Assembly: GCF_032854445.1 (NCBI RefSeq)
Contig: NC_088302.1
Coordinates: 44,060,645-44,124,644 of the forward strand
Direction of reading: 5' to 3'
DNA from: Liolophura sinensis
Lineage: Eukaryota; Mollusca; Polyplacophora; Chitonida; Chitonidae
Length of the DNA stretch: 64,000 nt
In this document: positions 48,741 to 62,700 of the stretch, one piece after another
Position numbering within the stretch: position 1 is the stretch's first letter
Layout of the letters: each line of letters starts with the position of its first letter
Made by a program: the position numbers and the translations under genes
Notes under the pieces: model-generated
Databases searched by the model: none
Seen by the model: only the letters and a program-made list of their open reading frames with translations
What the model was told of the DNA's origin: nothing

Positions 48741-49769
48741 AGTGAACTGGTGGAGATGTCTGTAACTTTTGGCAAACTTTATGGTGGGTGTTCATGTCCA
48801 TCTCTCATGTTCCTGTGGGTGTAGTTATGAGTGATGAAATTCACCAGACATCCGATGCAATGCCTATTCCCCCACCCTTAACCCCCTTACCCTACAACTG
48901 GGCATGATATCCATCACTCATAACCTGAACTGTAACCATATATGTAAAATATCTCTAATATTAACATTTCTGCGGCATGTATGTCATTAAAGACAACTAA
49001 GGTTGTCGGCCGTCAATGCAACGTGGTAATTTTTTGTTTGACCAGGCTAGTTAAGTGATGGCATCGAATAGGTGCTTGTTGCCACATTACAATAAGTTAA
49101 TTACAGGTGTATACACGTATAAGTTTTACCAGGCTGTAGGATATTTGACCCGCATTGGCATATTATCTGTTATTCCCTTAGTATACAGACAATAATTGTC
49201 TGCGAGTCCCTCGACCGTGGCAATGTCTCCATTTGTAAATCAACTACATACATTATCAATACAAAGATAATCACATACCCTGCCCACACCAGTCAATAAT
49301 GTCTACTAATAATAGGCTTTCAGTGTTCGCTCAAATTCAGAAAGTATCGTTTTACCTGCGTGCATCGTTAGGGGGACTCGGTCACCTGGAATTAGCTGTT
49401 AACATGACCATGGTTCATGGGTTTGCTGGTCCCTAGTCACCTGGTCCTAGCTACAGGATGTTCTCACAAGCCATCCCCCAATGTTGTTTGATGAAGCAGT
49501 CAACTAGCATTGATTCCTCCCATTTTCTAGTTTGATTAGTTACCTGGTAGAGACACCTGTGTTTGTAACAGTTCCACCAACTAGTTTTGTCAATCATATG
49601 TTTCGCCTCCTGCTGAGCTGCTTTTTAATCAGTTTCAAAAGGGCCTCTGCAAGGTTTGTAACAGTGATGATTGTTTGATTTTTACCTGTGATAAGCATAC
49701 CTTTGTGCCATTCCTTTGACCACTGGTCAGTATAGGTTTGCTGGTACTAGATGAAATCTGTCTGAGATG

Positions 49770-50025
49770 ACTTTTTGTTAAAAGGTGTTTCACACCAAAC
49801 ACAACTACAGCTGCCTACTGGTGACCCTTGACCAGTGGTCAGCACAAGTTTGCCAGCACTATGAGTTATTCTTGAAAGGTGTTTCACACCAAACACAACT
49901 ACAGCTGCTTACTGGTTACACTTGACCAGTGGTCAGCACAAGTTTGCCAGCACTACAGGAATTCTGTCTGAGAATGAGATGTGTTATTCTTAAAAGGTGT
50001 TTCACACCAAACGTAGCTACAGCCT
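49770..50025. repeat. Tandem repeat, ~95-125-bp unit, about 2.6 copies
   Basis: 'aaaggtgtttcacaccaaac' recurs at about 49781, 49876 and 49995, each followed by a tail with 'cagtggtcagcacaagtttg'. Confidence 0.82.
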
Positions 50026-50450
50026 GTTTCTAAAGCACTGAGACAGAAATTTTTGCAGTTTGAACGGGCCATTGTTAGTCTGCATGTAGCGCTGGGAATT
50101 GATAGCTTGGACACTCTGTGGAAAAACCAACACTTGGTTGAAAAACTAAGTGCTCTCACTCAGAACTTTAATGTCAAGGCTATGTGACAAGAAATACGTT
50201 TACTGCTCCAGAATTCATGTTTGCTGCCCATTCATGATTTGAGACCAGGCATTACTAATGAAACCCTGACTCTCTGGAGGCTTTGATTCTGGGTGACAAA
50301 TTGCTGTGAAGAAGAGGGATGTAAATAACTGAACATTTTATGACCTGTGAGTCCTGGACTAAAGTATGGACATAAACTCAGGTTTTTATCTTGAATCTGA
50401 GTCTTGTTTTCGAATTATAGCGATTGAAGAGCTTGTGTTTTGTGTCCTAG

Positions 50451-50717
50451 TTGGAGTCTTTCACAGAACTTCATATATTTACGGAAAGTGATCAAGGCAT
50501 ATGCTGTCCAGTTTTTGAGACTTTTGGATATTCGTGCTGGAAAGGCCCACACTGCTCCGTGTCAGTAATGGAGTCTGTCTACACTGCTCCTACACCCACC
50601 TTCTACACACAGTTACATCTGAGTGATTATGATGGGGAAGGGTGGTCGGAGGACTCTCTATCCAGTCGGGCCTCCTCCCCTGACCAGGGCAACAGACGGG
50701 TAAGGCCACACGAGGGG
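50451..50717 (+). CDS. Exon: Ser-rich N-terminal segment, with alternative donors
   Basis: Acceptor TTTGTGTCCTAG ends at 50450. The frame is open from 50451, with an ATG at 50568 (MESVYTAPTPTFYTQLHLSD). If the upstream exons are wrong, this ATG would be the start. The acidic/serine run SEDSLSSRASSPDQGN suggests a phosphorylated, disordered segment. Two in-frame donors occur: CGG|GTAAGG (exon end 50699) and GGG|GTAAGC (exon end 50717), differing by six codons (VRPHEG) and both phase 0. Confidence 0.65.
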
Positions 50718-53700
50718 GTAAGCTCTTCTCAATATGAATTACACGGTAAAATCAAAATTTAATTGATGGAATTTTTCACCATGTAATCACACAACTGTAC
50801 AATGTTGGTGAAAAATGTTATGGGCTAGACACATAATCACATGCAACTTCACCTGATTTTTTTCACCGGCTAATCACCATTGGATGGGCTACTACAAGCA
50901 GTACAGCTGGGGGATTATTTATGAAAACATTTTATGAAATTATACAGGACTTACTGTTAATTACTGAGTACTAAACTAAGGGTAAGCTATTTAATGAAGC
51001 TGACGTATGCGTTTATTAGATCATCAATCTTATTTATTGTAGTGGTAAATTCAAAAATTTAATCTAAATTTAATTAAATTGGTTTCTAAATAACTGCATG
51101 TGTAGTAGCATATCACGAGTATGTCTAAATTAATAAAAAAGTGAACATTCACTATAACGTAATTAATTACCACTGGATAATGATGAAAAGGTATATTTTT
51201 CATTTGGTATTTAGTACCAAAAATATATTTAAAATTTTAGGTAATTTACTGTTAACCATTATATTAGCTGAGTCAATGTCTTGAAGTGCCACCCCTCATC
51301 CTGTCCTTCAACTCTGAATTATGCTCTCATTTTTTGTGTTATCATTCGTGTTACCACACCTACCAAGTTGGCAACCATCACACCTAGTGTAGCCCCACCA
51401 ACCAAGTTGGCAACCATCACGCCTAGTGTAACCCCACCTACCAAGTTGGCAACCATCACACCTAGTGTAGCCCCACCAACCAAGTTGGCAACCATCATGC
51501 CTAGTGTAACCCCACCTACCAAGTTGGCAACCATCACGCCTAGTGTAACCACACCTACCAAGTTGGCAACCATCACGCCTAGTGTAACCACACCTACCAA
51601 GTTGGCAACCATCACGCCTAGTGTAACCCCACCTACCAAGTTGGCAACCATCACACCTAGTGTAACCACACCTACCAAGTTGGCAACCATCATGCCTAGT
51701 GTAACCACGCCTACCAAGTTGGCAACCATCATGCCTAGTGTAACCACACCTACCAAGTTGGCAACCAACATGCTTAGTGTAACCACGCCTACCAAGTTGG
51801 CAACCATCACACCTAGTGTAACCACACCTACCAAGTTGGCAACCATCACGCCAAGTGTAACCACACCTACCAAGTTGGTAACCATCATGCTTAGTGTAAC
51901 CACACCTACCAAGTTGGCAACCATCACACCTAGTGTAACCCCACCTACCAAGTTGGCAACCATCACACCTAGTGTAACCCCACCTACCAAGTTGTCAACC
52001 ATCACACCTAGTGTAACCACACCTACCAAGTTGGCAACCATCACACCTAGTGTAACCACATTCCAAGTTGGCAACCATCACGCCTAGTGTAACCACACCT
52101 ACCAAGTTGGCAACCATCATGCCTAGTGTAACCCACCTACCAAGTTGGCAACCATCACGCCTAGTGTAACCACACCTACCAAGTTGGCAACCATCACGCC
52201 TAGTGTAACCCCACCTACCAAGTTGGCAACCATCACACCTAGTGTAACCACACCTACCAAGTTGGCAACCATCATGCCTAGTGTAACCACACCTACCAAG
52301 TTGGCAACCATCATGCCTAGTGTAACCACACCTACGAAGTTGGCAACCAACATGCTTAGTGTAACCACGCCTACCAAGTTGGCAACCATCACACCTAGTG
52401 TAACCACACCTACCAAGTTGGCAACCATCACGCCAAGTGTAACCACACCTACCAAGTTGGTAACCATCATGCTTAGTGTAACCACACCTACCAAGTTGGC
52501 AAACATCACACCTAGTGTAACCACACCTACCAAGTTGACAACCATCACACCTAGTGTAACCACACCTTCCAAGTTGGCAACCATCACGCCTAGTGTAACC
52601 CCACCTACCAAGTTGGCAACCATCATGCCTAGTGTAACCACACCTACCAAGTTGGCAACCATCACACCTAGTGTAACCACACCTTCCAAGTTGACAACCA
52701 TCACACCTAGTGTAACCACACCTACCAAGTTGGCAACCATCACGCCTAGTGTAACCACTTACAGGGGAACATTATCATGATTTCTAAAACTGTTAAGAAA
52801 ACATATACTGGTGTATTGGGATCAACTGTGTCATGTGTATCAGAACTTGACTAGACTAATTTTGACCCCCCTCTCATTTAAGAGGAATACATCTTCAGAG
52901 TATGGAATTTCCACCTTGGGCTTATTTATATGTACATCCAGTCTACCTATTTTTGACTGGTGACGTGACGCAGTGAAAAACCGTTGGCTTACATGTGGTG
53001 TGTGACGTGTGGTGACTGACGTGGTTTCAGTGTGCAGAGATGACAACTTAAGTCTTGGAGCAAAACTTACTTCAAACACTAATTTGACCCATTTTCTACT
53101 TGAATTTGGTCGGGGGAAAAAAGTTGTCACCAGTGGTTACGCTTATTCTTTTACAGAAAAATATTTTCGTGAGGACATGTTCCTCTTTAACCGTAACATA
53201 CCCACACATGTTCATCTGGTGGTTGACACACAGTTGAGGGGAAAATTATTTGTAAACATGGTGAAATGGACACCGACCTGTGCACTGCTCTGAAACTTCA
53301 CCCAATTTAATGCTCAATTTAGTCACCAAATGATCGTAACATTCAGGTAACTTTCAGGTTTAGTTTTAATGACTCTACTTTTTTCTGGGTGTTTATTTAT
53401 TTGGGTTGGTTTTGTTGGCCAATCCTTGGTGTTGGAATTCTAGAGTAAATGCAGTGGGTTGTTTGTCAGATGTTGTTGTGAGAGACACAAAAGTTAAGCT
53501 GTCATGGAGAGGCAGAACAAGGTAATGTCTGGTAGAAAACCATGTGTAGCAAATGGTCAACAGTCACGGTTTATGTCATGATTAGTCATAATGTGTCTTT
53601 GGAAAGATTGGTTAGAGTGGTTTGTTTTCTGGATTTTCATTTATAAGCCTGTTTATTTTAGCATAAAAACTTTTTTATGACCTCAAGATGGCTGTTGCAT

Positions 53701-56700
53701 CAGATCTAAACTTGTTAATTTACCAACCAGTGTTGTGTTGTTTTTGACACTCTGTGTGACCATTCTTGGTAGGAATAGGTTTGACACTATGAGACAAAAT
53801 ACAAGCTTTATCAGTAGATTCTGTGCTAATCTTACCCATTCACCCTGTGTGAGGTACACATGAATATGGTAAGCTTGTGTCCAGCTGGAGTTGGGATTTG
53901 GGGTGGGTTGGTGTTAGGTGGGGGTGGCAGGGGGGTGGGGTGATATTGGGTTCCTGTTGAGGAGGGGTCAAGGTAGAGATCAAGCCAGAAATATCTGAAG
54001 GTAATTAAGGTGTGTTCATTTGTATTCTGTCCTGGAGATTGTTTAAGGGGTCAGGTGACAGCAAAAGTTGTCTGGGAGGTGAAATTCCTGACGGATACAG
54101 GAGACTGTAAGAGTTCTGTCCAATCAGTGAAGTTCTTCCTGATGGCCTGTCAGACACCACTGCCAGACTGCCGCTCCTCGAGTTTCCAGCGGCCCTCTTA
54201 AAGCTGTCACCCCCTGCACAGGGCATGTACACCTCACATCAGACAGGCATTGTACTAGACAAGTTGCTCCGAACAACCGTCTGAGTCTGTGAAGTTTGTT
54301 GTATACAGGGGAGACTCAACTCATTGGAGGAAGCTTCGTATCTTTTCTTTAATACTGAGGAAGAGGATGTTAGAATCCTGCTGGTTTTTAGTCAGCTTTG
54401 TGTGTTATTTCTGCTGACCTGATTCTTGGTGCCTTCTTTGCTCATTTCTTTACGGAAATACTAACTAACTGCTGTTGTTTATCTTTTGAGTTGCTCATAT
54501 GTAGCTGAGTTTTATCTGTTACATGTATGATGTGTGCATCACATTCCAAAAATTTTCAGACGGGAGTTTTTATTTATAGTGTTTCTAATTTTGTGAAATA
54601 ATATTTAAATTCCCTTTATTTTGCACAGATGTAATAGTTAAGCTATACTTTAAAAAAATGTTTATCAGCATGTCACAAGCTAAAATATACAAGATAAAAT
54701 TCTTTCTGAGGCATATTATGTCTTGATTTCACTGAGCACAGGATTAAGCTTGTACAATAGGTTATGTATGTGAGGGGTATGTGTGACCCACAGCTCTATG
54801 TCACTGGGGTGGTGAACTTAACAGAGTATAGGGTATATTGATTTTCATTGAACAAAAATTCTCACAGCTCCTGAGAAAAGAAATGTCAATTTTTTGCTGC
54901 CAGTTAGACATCGATCCAGCCCTAATGACAGGGGATACAATGGATAATTAAGTAGAAGTACAATGGTATGTGGCTGTTGCCCAAGTATTAGAGGGATCAT
55001 TGATTGATGAGGGTTAATCTGGTCTCGTCAGTTTCACCTGAACTCTCCAGCATTGCAGATTGGGGACTTATTGCAGTTGATGATGGCTGGTTCACAGGGT
55101 CTATTGTCATTACTGTCGTTTCCTTAGAAATATCAGTCTTAGATATGTTTGAGGAGGAGGGTAGGTTTCTGAAAATCCAGTTGAATTAAAAGTAATTAGG
55201 TTGAATTTTTTGATTTGCCTCAGTAAAGGTGGCAAAATTTGATGAATTAACCTTTAAAATTTGGGGGAATTTCAAGTTTTAGCGTATGCTCTTGTTTTAT
55301 CCTTAACTTTTTTCTGATGCAACTTAGAGTGGTCAGGAAATTTCTGCAAGGTTTTCCCACCAAGACATAGGAACAGCCAGTGTGTCCTTGAACACTGTTT
55401 CTTAATATCCGGGATGACTGGTTCCATCTTGTTTGATTAGAAGGGTCAGTTACATGACCTTCTGTTTTGTGCCCCTGTGGACTGCTTAGATCTGGAATAT
55501 CTGGGTATAACCCTTGCCCTTGGAGCTAGGACGAACTCTAACAGAAAGATACTACTCCACCCACATTCCGGGAGTCAAAATGGAAGGACAAAAACCAGGT
55601 GATATCCAGGACACATTCCTGACTGGCATTGGGCTGTCTTGTTACCCCCAGTCACTGGCTACGTCAGAGTGGCTACAGGGCCTGACTGGGCCACTGATCG
55701 GGAGATCTAGATCTGATGGAGGCATATCTTGCCATGATGGGGATATGTGTTTCCGTGAAGAGGGCTTGTCTTGTCCTGTATCCGGTCTCTCTCAGACAGA
55801 TCTATCTGATTCTGTGTCTGTCCAGAGCTCTGTCAAAGCTGCGGCTTTTGTTAGTGACACCTCACAGGTATTAATGAACATTAAGCACTCTCATTTTGGT
55901 ATGGAACACTCTCATTTTGGTATTTAACACTCTCACGGTGGTATTTATGAACGTACAGTGCATGCAACTTTCTGTATTATGGCTTTCTTCAACAAAATGT
56001 TATTCTTGTACAAAGTATGTGGTTAAAGTTGAATTATTCAGTGATTTATTTGTGCTGTAGAGCAGTTGCAACCAATGACATGCCAGTATTCTGTTAGGTG
56101 TATTGACTCAGCTGGAATTGGTGTCATGACTGTAAATCTATAATGACTGTTTTATACACTAATTAGTGTGATTGACTCATCTAGAAGTGCTACTATTACT
56201 TAATAGCTGTTGGTGTCCTTAGCCATATGAAATTGTTGTGATGGCTCACCTGAAAGTGGTGTCACATCTCACATGCCATGGTTGGATCTTCCACATGTAA
56301 TTGATGTCATGACACCTGTAATTGATGTAAAAACTCACCTGTGGTTGGTGTAATGACTCGGGTGCATTGGCTTACTTGTCATTGATATCACAACACCTAT
56401 AATCAATGTGTTGACTCACTTATAATTGATGCCATGGCTCACCTGTAATCTGTGTCATGACTCACCAGTACATGTAGTTGATGACTTACCTGTTATCATC
56501 ACCTGTTTTTTCAGATAGAGGAGAAGATTAACATTGACACCCTCGAGGAGCTGAAGGCAGCTTTTGCCCAGGCAGATGTCAACAAGTCCGGGAAACTTGA
56601 TCTGGAGGAGTTCAAGGCCTTACTGAAAAGTCAGCTCACACTGACACCCAGCAGGGTAAGATATGTGTATCCATGGAATCAAACCTTTACATAGTTCACA

Positions 56701-59700
56701 CTGACACCCAGCAGGGTAAGATACATGTATCCATAGAATCAAACCTAGATTTAGCTCACACTGGCACCCTACAGGGTAAGATACGTTTATCCATAGAATC
56801 AAACCTTGACATAGCTCACACTGACACCCTGCAGGGTAAGATATGTGTATCCATAGAATCAAACTTTAACATAGCTCACACTGGCACCCTGCAGGGTAAG
56901 ATACATGTATCCATAGAATCAAACCTAGACTTAGCTCACACTGGCACCCTGCAGGGTAAGATATGTTTATCCATAGAATCAAACCTTGACATAGCTCACA
57001 CTGGAACCCTGCAGGATAAGATACGTGTATCCATAGAATCAAACCTTGACATAGCTCACACTGGCACCCTGCAGGGTAAGATACATGTATCCATAGAATC
57101 AAACCTTGACATAGCTCACACTGGAACCCTGCAGGGTAAGATACATGTATCCATAGAATCAAACTTTGACATAGCTCACACTGACACCCTGCAGGGTAAG
57201 ATACATGTATCCATAGAGTCAAACCTTGACATGGCTCACACTGACACCCTGCAGGGTAAGATACGTGTATCCATAGAATCAAACCTTGACATAGCTCACA
57301 CTGGCACCCTGCAGGGTAAGATATGTGTATCCATAGAATCAAACTTTGACATAGCTCACACTGACACCCAACAGGGTCAGATACGTGTACCCATAGAGTC
57401 AAACCTTGACATGGCTCACACTGACACCCTGCAGGGTAAGATACGTGTATCCATAGAATCAAACCTTGACATAGCTCACACTGGCACCCTGCAGGGTAAG
57501 ATACGTGTATCCATAGAATCAAACTTTGACATAGCTCACTCTGACACCCTGCAGGGTAAGATACGTGTATCCATAGAATCAAACCTTGACATAGCTCACA
57601 CTGGCACCCTGCAGGGTAAGATACGTGTATCCATAGAATCAAACTTTGACATAGCTCACTCTGACACCCTGCAGGGTAAGATACGTGTATCCATAGATTC
57701 AAACCTTGACATAGCTCACACTGGCACCCTGCAGGGTAAGATACGTGTATCCATAGAATCAAACTTTGACATGGCTCACACTGACACCCTGCAGGGTAAG
57801 ATACGTTTATCCATAGAATCAAACTTTGACATAGCTCACATTGACACCCTGCAGGGTAAGATACGTTTATCCATAGAATCAAACTATGACATAGCTCACA
57901 CTGACACCCTGCAGGGTAAGATACGTGTATCCATAGAGTCAAACCTTGACATAGCTCACACTGGCACCCTGCAGGGTAAGATACGTGTATCCATAGAATC
58001 AAAACTTGACATAGCTCACACTGACACCCTGCAGGGTAAGATACGTGTATCCATAGAATCAAAACTTGACATAGCTCACACTGGCACCCTGCAGGGTAAG
58101 ATACGTGTATCCATAGAATCAAAACTTGACATAGCTCACACTGGCACCCTGCAGGGTAAGATACGTGTATCCATAGAATCAAACCTTGACATGGCTCACA
58201 CTGACACCCTGCAGGGTAAGATGCGTGTATCCATAGAATCAAACCTTGACATGGCTCACACTGGCACCCTGCAGGGTAAGATGCGTGTATCCATAGAATC
58301 AAAACTTGACATGGCTCACACTGACGCCCTGCAGGGTAAGAAACATGTATCCATAGAATCAAACCTTGACATAGCTCACACTGACACCCAACAGGGTAAG
58401 GTATCCATACGGGCAGCCTAGACATAACTCATATTGACACCTGGGTGGGTATAAAGGTATACAATATAAGGAGTCTAGACATAACTCATATTGACACCTG
58501 GGTGGATATAAAGGTATACAATATAAGGAGTCTAGACATAACTCGTATTGACACCTGGGCGGGTATAAAGGTATACAATATAAGGAGTCTAGACATAACT
58601 CATATTGACACCTGGGTGGATATAAAGGTATACAATATAAGGAGTCTAGACATAACTCGTATTGACACCTGGGCGGGTATAAAGGTATACAGTATAAGGA
58701 GTCTAGACATAACTCATATTGACACCTGGGCAGGTATAAAGGTATACAGTATAAGGAGTCTAGACATAACTCACATTGACACCTGGGCAGGTATAAAGGT
58801 ATACAATATAAGGAGTCTAGACTGCTCACACTGACATTCTGAAGGGTAACCAAGTTATGACACTTAACCTAGAGACCACCCACACTGAGAAAGAGGAGGG
58901 TAATGTATCCATTATAGGAGACCCAGCCCAGCATAAGTACATTCATGTTACCATGTAATGAAACAAACAGGCTGCTCAAAATGAGAAATAAGAGGGTAGG
59001 TAACAAAATTCACAGTGACACTCAGATGACCAAAATGTCCTAATTTACAATAAAATCCAGCAGAATAGTGAGAAATTCTTGTGTGTGTTAGTAAACATAG
59101 TCCAGATAAATAAATGTGTATGTGGGAAGGTACCAGCAACCTGCGGATGGTTGTGGGTTTTCCCGGGCTCTGCCTGGTTTCCTCCCACCATAATGCTGGT
59201 CGCCATGAAGTGAAATATTCTTGAGTATGGTGTAAAACACCAATCTAATAAATAAATAAATAAATAAATAACTGTATTCATTATGACTGACAGGAGACCC
59301 AGATTGATGCCCTGTTCATGAAGATAGACTGGTCATCTGAAAACTACATCACATGGGATGAGTTTTGTACGTACATGCAGCTTGAATATGCAGAAAAGGA
59401 AGACTCGTACCTGAGAGCCAAGGAGGTGTCCTTCCATCTGCCAGCAAAGATAGAGCCCCTCCCCCACCGGGACCCAATCCTGCGCATCACCAGTACCCCT
59501 GATGGAACATTCATAGCCTGTAGTCAGGTGAGGCGCTCACTGAAACAATGTCTCTCCTTTCAATGTCCTATAGAAGAACTTTTATGGAATGTGATATGGA
59601 ACAAAAGTTTTCATTGCATGTTCTGATTGACCAATTTGTCTTCATATGTGTTTTATAGAACTGTCACTTGGTGTTCTATGGAACTGTCACCTGGTGTTCT

Positions 59701-62700
59701 ATGGACTGTCACATGGTGTTCTATGGAACAAATTGTATTTTTTTCTCTCTATTGCACAGCAAACGTTTCAGAAATGGCTGATGCATGGTGGGAAAAAATG
59801 TTCCAAGTGTTTGTGTGTTGAAATAGACTTAAAAAAAATTACAACAATGGAGTGTTTTGTAAAAGGTCAACAGTGTCTTTGATAGTAACTGTTTTAGAGT
59901 GGCTTGGAAATATAAAAATAGTCAGTGGGTTTTTAATTTCACAGCAACACAATGATTAGCGAGGCCATAGTTTTTAAATACAGAGTTTCGGTTTCAATGT
60001 GCAGCCAGTTCTTGTAGGAGACACTTACATTAGATTTCCCGTGATTCAGTTCACAATTTCCACCCAAGAGGTTGACATGTTTCTCCACCAGGTGGCGCAA
60101 GCTTCTACAGATGATGTAACATGTGTAATGTGCTATGGAGACTAGCTATAGGGAAGTTACATACTTTTAAGTAATGGCTCTAGGGAAGTTGCATACTTGT
60201 AGGTAATGGCTCTAGGGAAGTTGCATACTTCTAGGTAATGGCTCTAGGGAAGTTGCATACTTCTAGGTAATGGCTCTAGGAAAGTTGCATACTTCTAGGT
60301 GATGGACTTCAGATTTCACTTCATAACTGTATTAAGTTTAATAATGTCACTTTTTGTCCTGTTCAGTTGATGATAGATGGTCTCATGGTGTCAGCTGAAT
60401 TTACTTTTTGCCCCCTTCTGTTCCCGAGTGAAAATTCTTGTTCATTAATTATATCCCAGAAATACTAGCCTCAAGGGGACAATTATTTGTCACATTAATG
60501 TGACTATCCCTAATAGTTGTATTGTAGATTGTAGCTGATTTTTAGATAGTGCCTAATCAGTAAACCTGACCTAACTGATGAATGACAAAGTCAGACATTT
60601 AATTAAAATGTTTTTATTAACTAGCCAGAGATGAATAATGACAAAATTCTCTTCATTTTCAGGATGGCCAGGTGTCTTTCTGGACATCAAATCTAGAGCA
60701 GAAACGAAAATTGAAACCACTGATGGTGAGTATATTAAAAACAGCCTTCATTGATGCTACATATTCATGAATGTGAATAATTTATGTACAAATTATAATG
60801 AAATAAGTGTACATCATAGATATATTCATCATAAGATAGGGATAACATTGATCTCGTCTCATCATTTATTATATTATTCATTTCCGTATTGCAACTTTTA
60901 AATTTCAGCACACGACAGGATAATATATTCAGGTGTAAGATATAAGAAAATGTAGAGAGTACACACAGATTTTTTGTATATTTACAGGAAACTACAAGCA
61001 GACAAAAACCAAAATGGATCACAGATTTTGTGATAATGACACAGTACAATAAATTTATTGTCAGCACTGGGTATGTATATTCAGGAATTCCACTATTACA
61101 ACTTAATCATGATTTCAGTAGGGGAGTTTCAAGTTTGAACTCTTTTGTCGTTTAAGGTACAAACAGTCCTGCTGTATCATGTGACTGATCAACCTTTGTT
61201 GACATTGATTTACTTATCACAGAAGTCTGATTAATAGACTTTTGCCAATCATCTATAGGCACATATAATTCTGGAGGCACAAAAGACAACTCTTTAAATA
61301 CTTTACAAGTTCACTAATGTTCATCTCCTCAGTTTTATGCACTGTTTTTCTACTCCAAATAACTTTTTGTGAAAGTTTTTTTTTTTTCAGAATGTTAGTT
61401 GCCCAGCATTTCTGTATTATATGTTGCTATGTAACAAAAAAAAATGGTGCTTGAAGTCTGTTGAATTTTTCATATATGTACTACTACTGCTTACATGAAT
61501 TTTCAAAAATTTGTGCATGTAAAGACATTCTACGAATTCCCGACCACTTCATTCTCCATGTTTAGATTGTGTTTCATGTCATTGTGATGTACTTTGTAGT
61601 GACCGAGAGTTACAGTTCTTTGAGCTCTCCTCCCTAGAGCCATACTGCCAGATTGGGGGCTTAGAGACCGTCCCCCTCAAGTTAGATTACTGGTGAGTGT
61701 GCTTTCTGATGAGTACATGTACTGTTAAGAGTGAGTAGACCAACAAACCAGTGTTAATTGGGCAGCGCTCATGGTGGCAATCACCCAGTTTCAAGGAATT
61801 TCTTTTTATTGTTAATCCTTGGTGGTTCATTTAAAACATTGATGAGATGGAATTATCCTTAAATTATATTTATGTCCGTCCAATTAAATTTTTCAAAAAA
61901 ATTGTGTATGCTTGCACATTTCTAGCATGAATGATATGAAAATGTTACAATATTTTATACCCCCTGTATTTTGCCCCTCTCACGTTCTCCACTTATGGAC
62001 ATTTTCAGCTCCACGGGTCATGACGAGTGTCTGTTGCTGTATGGAGACAGTCAAGGCTGTGTGAATATCCTCGTTATGACATCTGTAGGTGAATGTTTGA
62101 GGTAGGTGTTGTAATAACATTTAGACAAAGTGTTACTGATTCTGATGAATTTCTAACCATCAGGGCTTGAAAGAAAAGTTGTAAAATTCATAAATCAGTT
62201 TGGTTGGTGTATTGAATAAAATTGTTGTCTGTAGATACTCCCTTACGCCATAGACACACCACTAACGCACCACATCCAAACCATAAACATACCATAGGCA
62301 AACCACAGGCACTCTACAGGCGAGCTTGTCATTATACTCTTTAAGACCTGTTCTCAGCTTTAAAAAAAATGCCACCGCAAATAAGAGTACTGTATTTCTC
62401 TTAAAGTTTAGCCTTTTTTATTCATGTGACATTTCATCTAATAAAAACCTAAAAACTTGTAAAGTTAATTTCTTATGAGGAAAACTTAATTATTGCCATT
62501 AGAAGGATAATTTGAAGGCCTTTATGTGCTTCCGAAAGCGCATTTATACAGGCCAAACATTAGGTGTAATACTGTAAACTGTTTTCGAGTTTATACAGAA
62601 GGAACGAATACAACAAATTGCTAGTGACTAAGCTGTGATCAGTAATGATTAACACTGTAATGATTTGCAGGACATGGAAAAAGTTACCAAAGCATGAAGG

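Larger units (their letters stand above)
44294..50450 (+). other. Putative large intron with SINE scraps and small tandem repeats
   Basis: T-rich sequence with no coding-like open frame. It contains the SINE and tandem-repeat fragments listed separately at 46454, 46772, 47530, 48437 and 49770. A short ATG frame at about 44964 starts MAAIYTPEDELENFI and stops after 15 codons without a donor. I do not call it. Confidence 0.5.
59528..60662 (+). other. Intron with two short tandem repeats
   Basis: Holds a 25-bp repeat (59648-59735) and a 32-bp repeat (60143-60305), listed separately. No coding-like stretch. Confidence 0.6.

Noticed and set aside
51281-52780. Thr/Pro-rich mucin-like open frames on + and a Val/Gly-rich one on -
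   Set aside because: Products of a 39-bp (13-codon) repeat in an intron; equally open on both strands and interrupted where small deletions occur. Kept only as a question in the findings.
55023-55160. Extra exon of the EF-hand/WD40 gene with acceptor- and donor-like ends
   Set aside because: Its entry phase does not fit the preceding exon, and the composition is only weakly coding-like.
57001-58400. The 60-bp units as recursive-splicing ratchet points (CAG next to GTAAG)
   Set aside because: A true ratchet site reads CAG|GTAAG; here an extra G lies between the two halves, which would create a 1-nt exon, and the pyrimidine tract is poor.
56673-58421. 582-codon + strand open frame and the 519-codon minus-strand frame opposite it
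   Set aside because: Both exist because the 60-bp unit is a multiple of three and happens to lack stops in those frames. The + frame is not in phase with the upstream exon, and both strands are equally open.
58359-58853. Open frames of 164 (-) and 129 (+) codons with 19-residue periodicity
   Set aside because: 57-bp units are also a multiple of three; by-product of the repeat.
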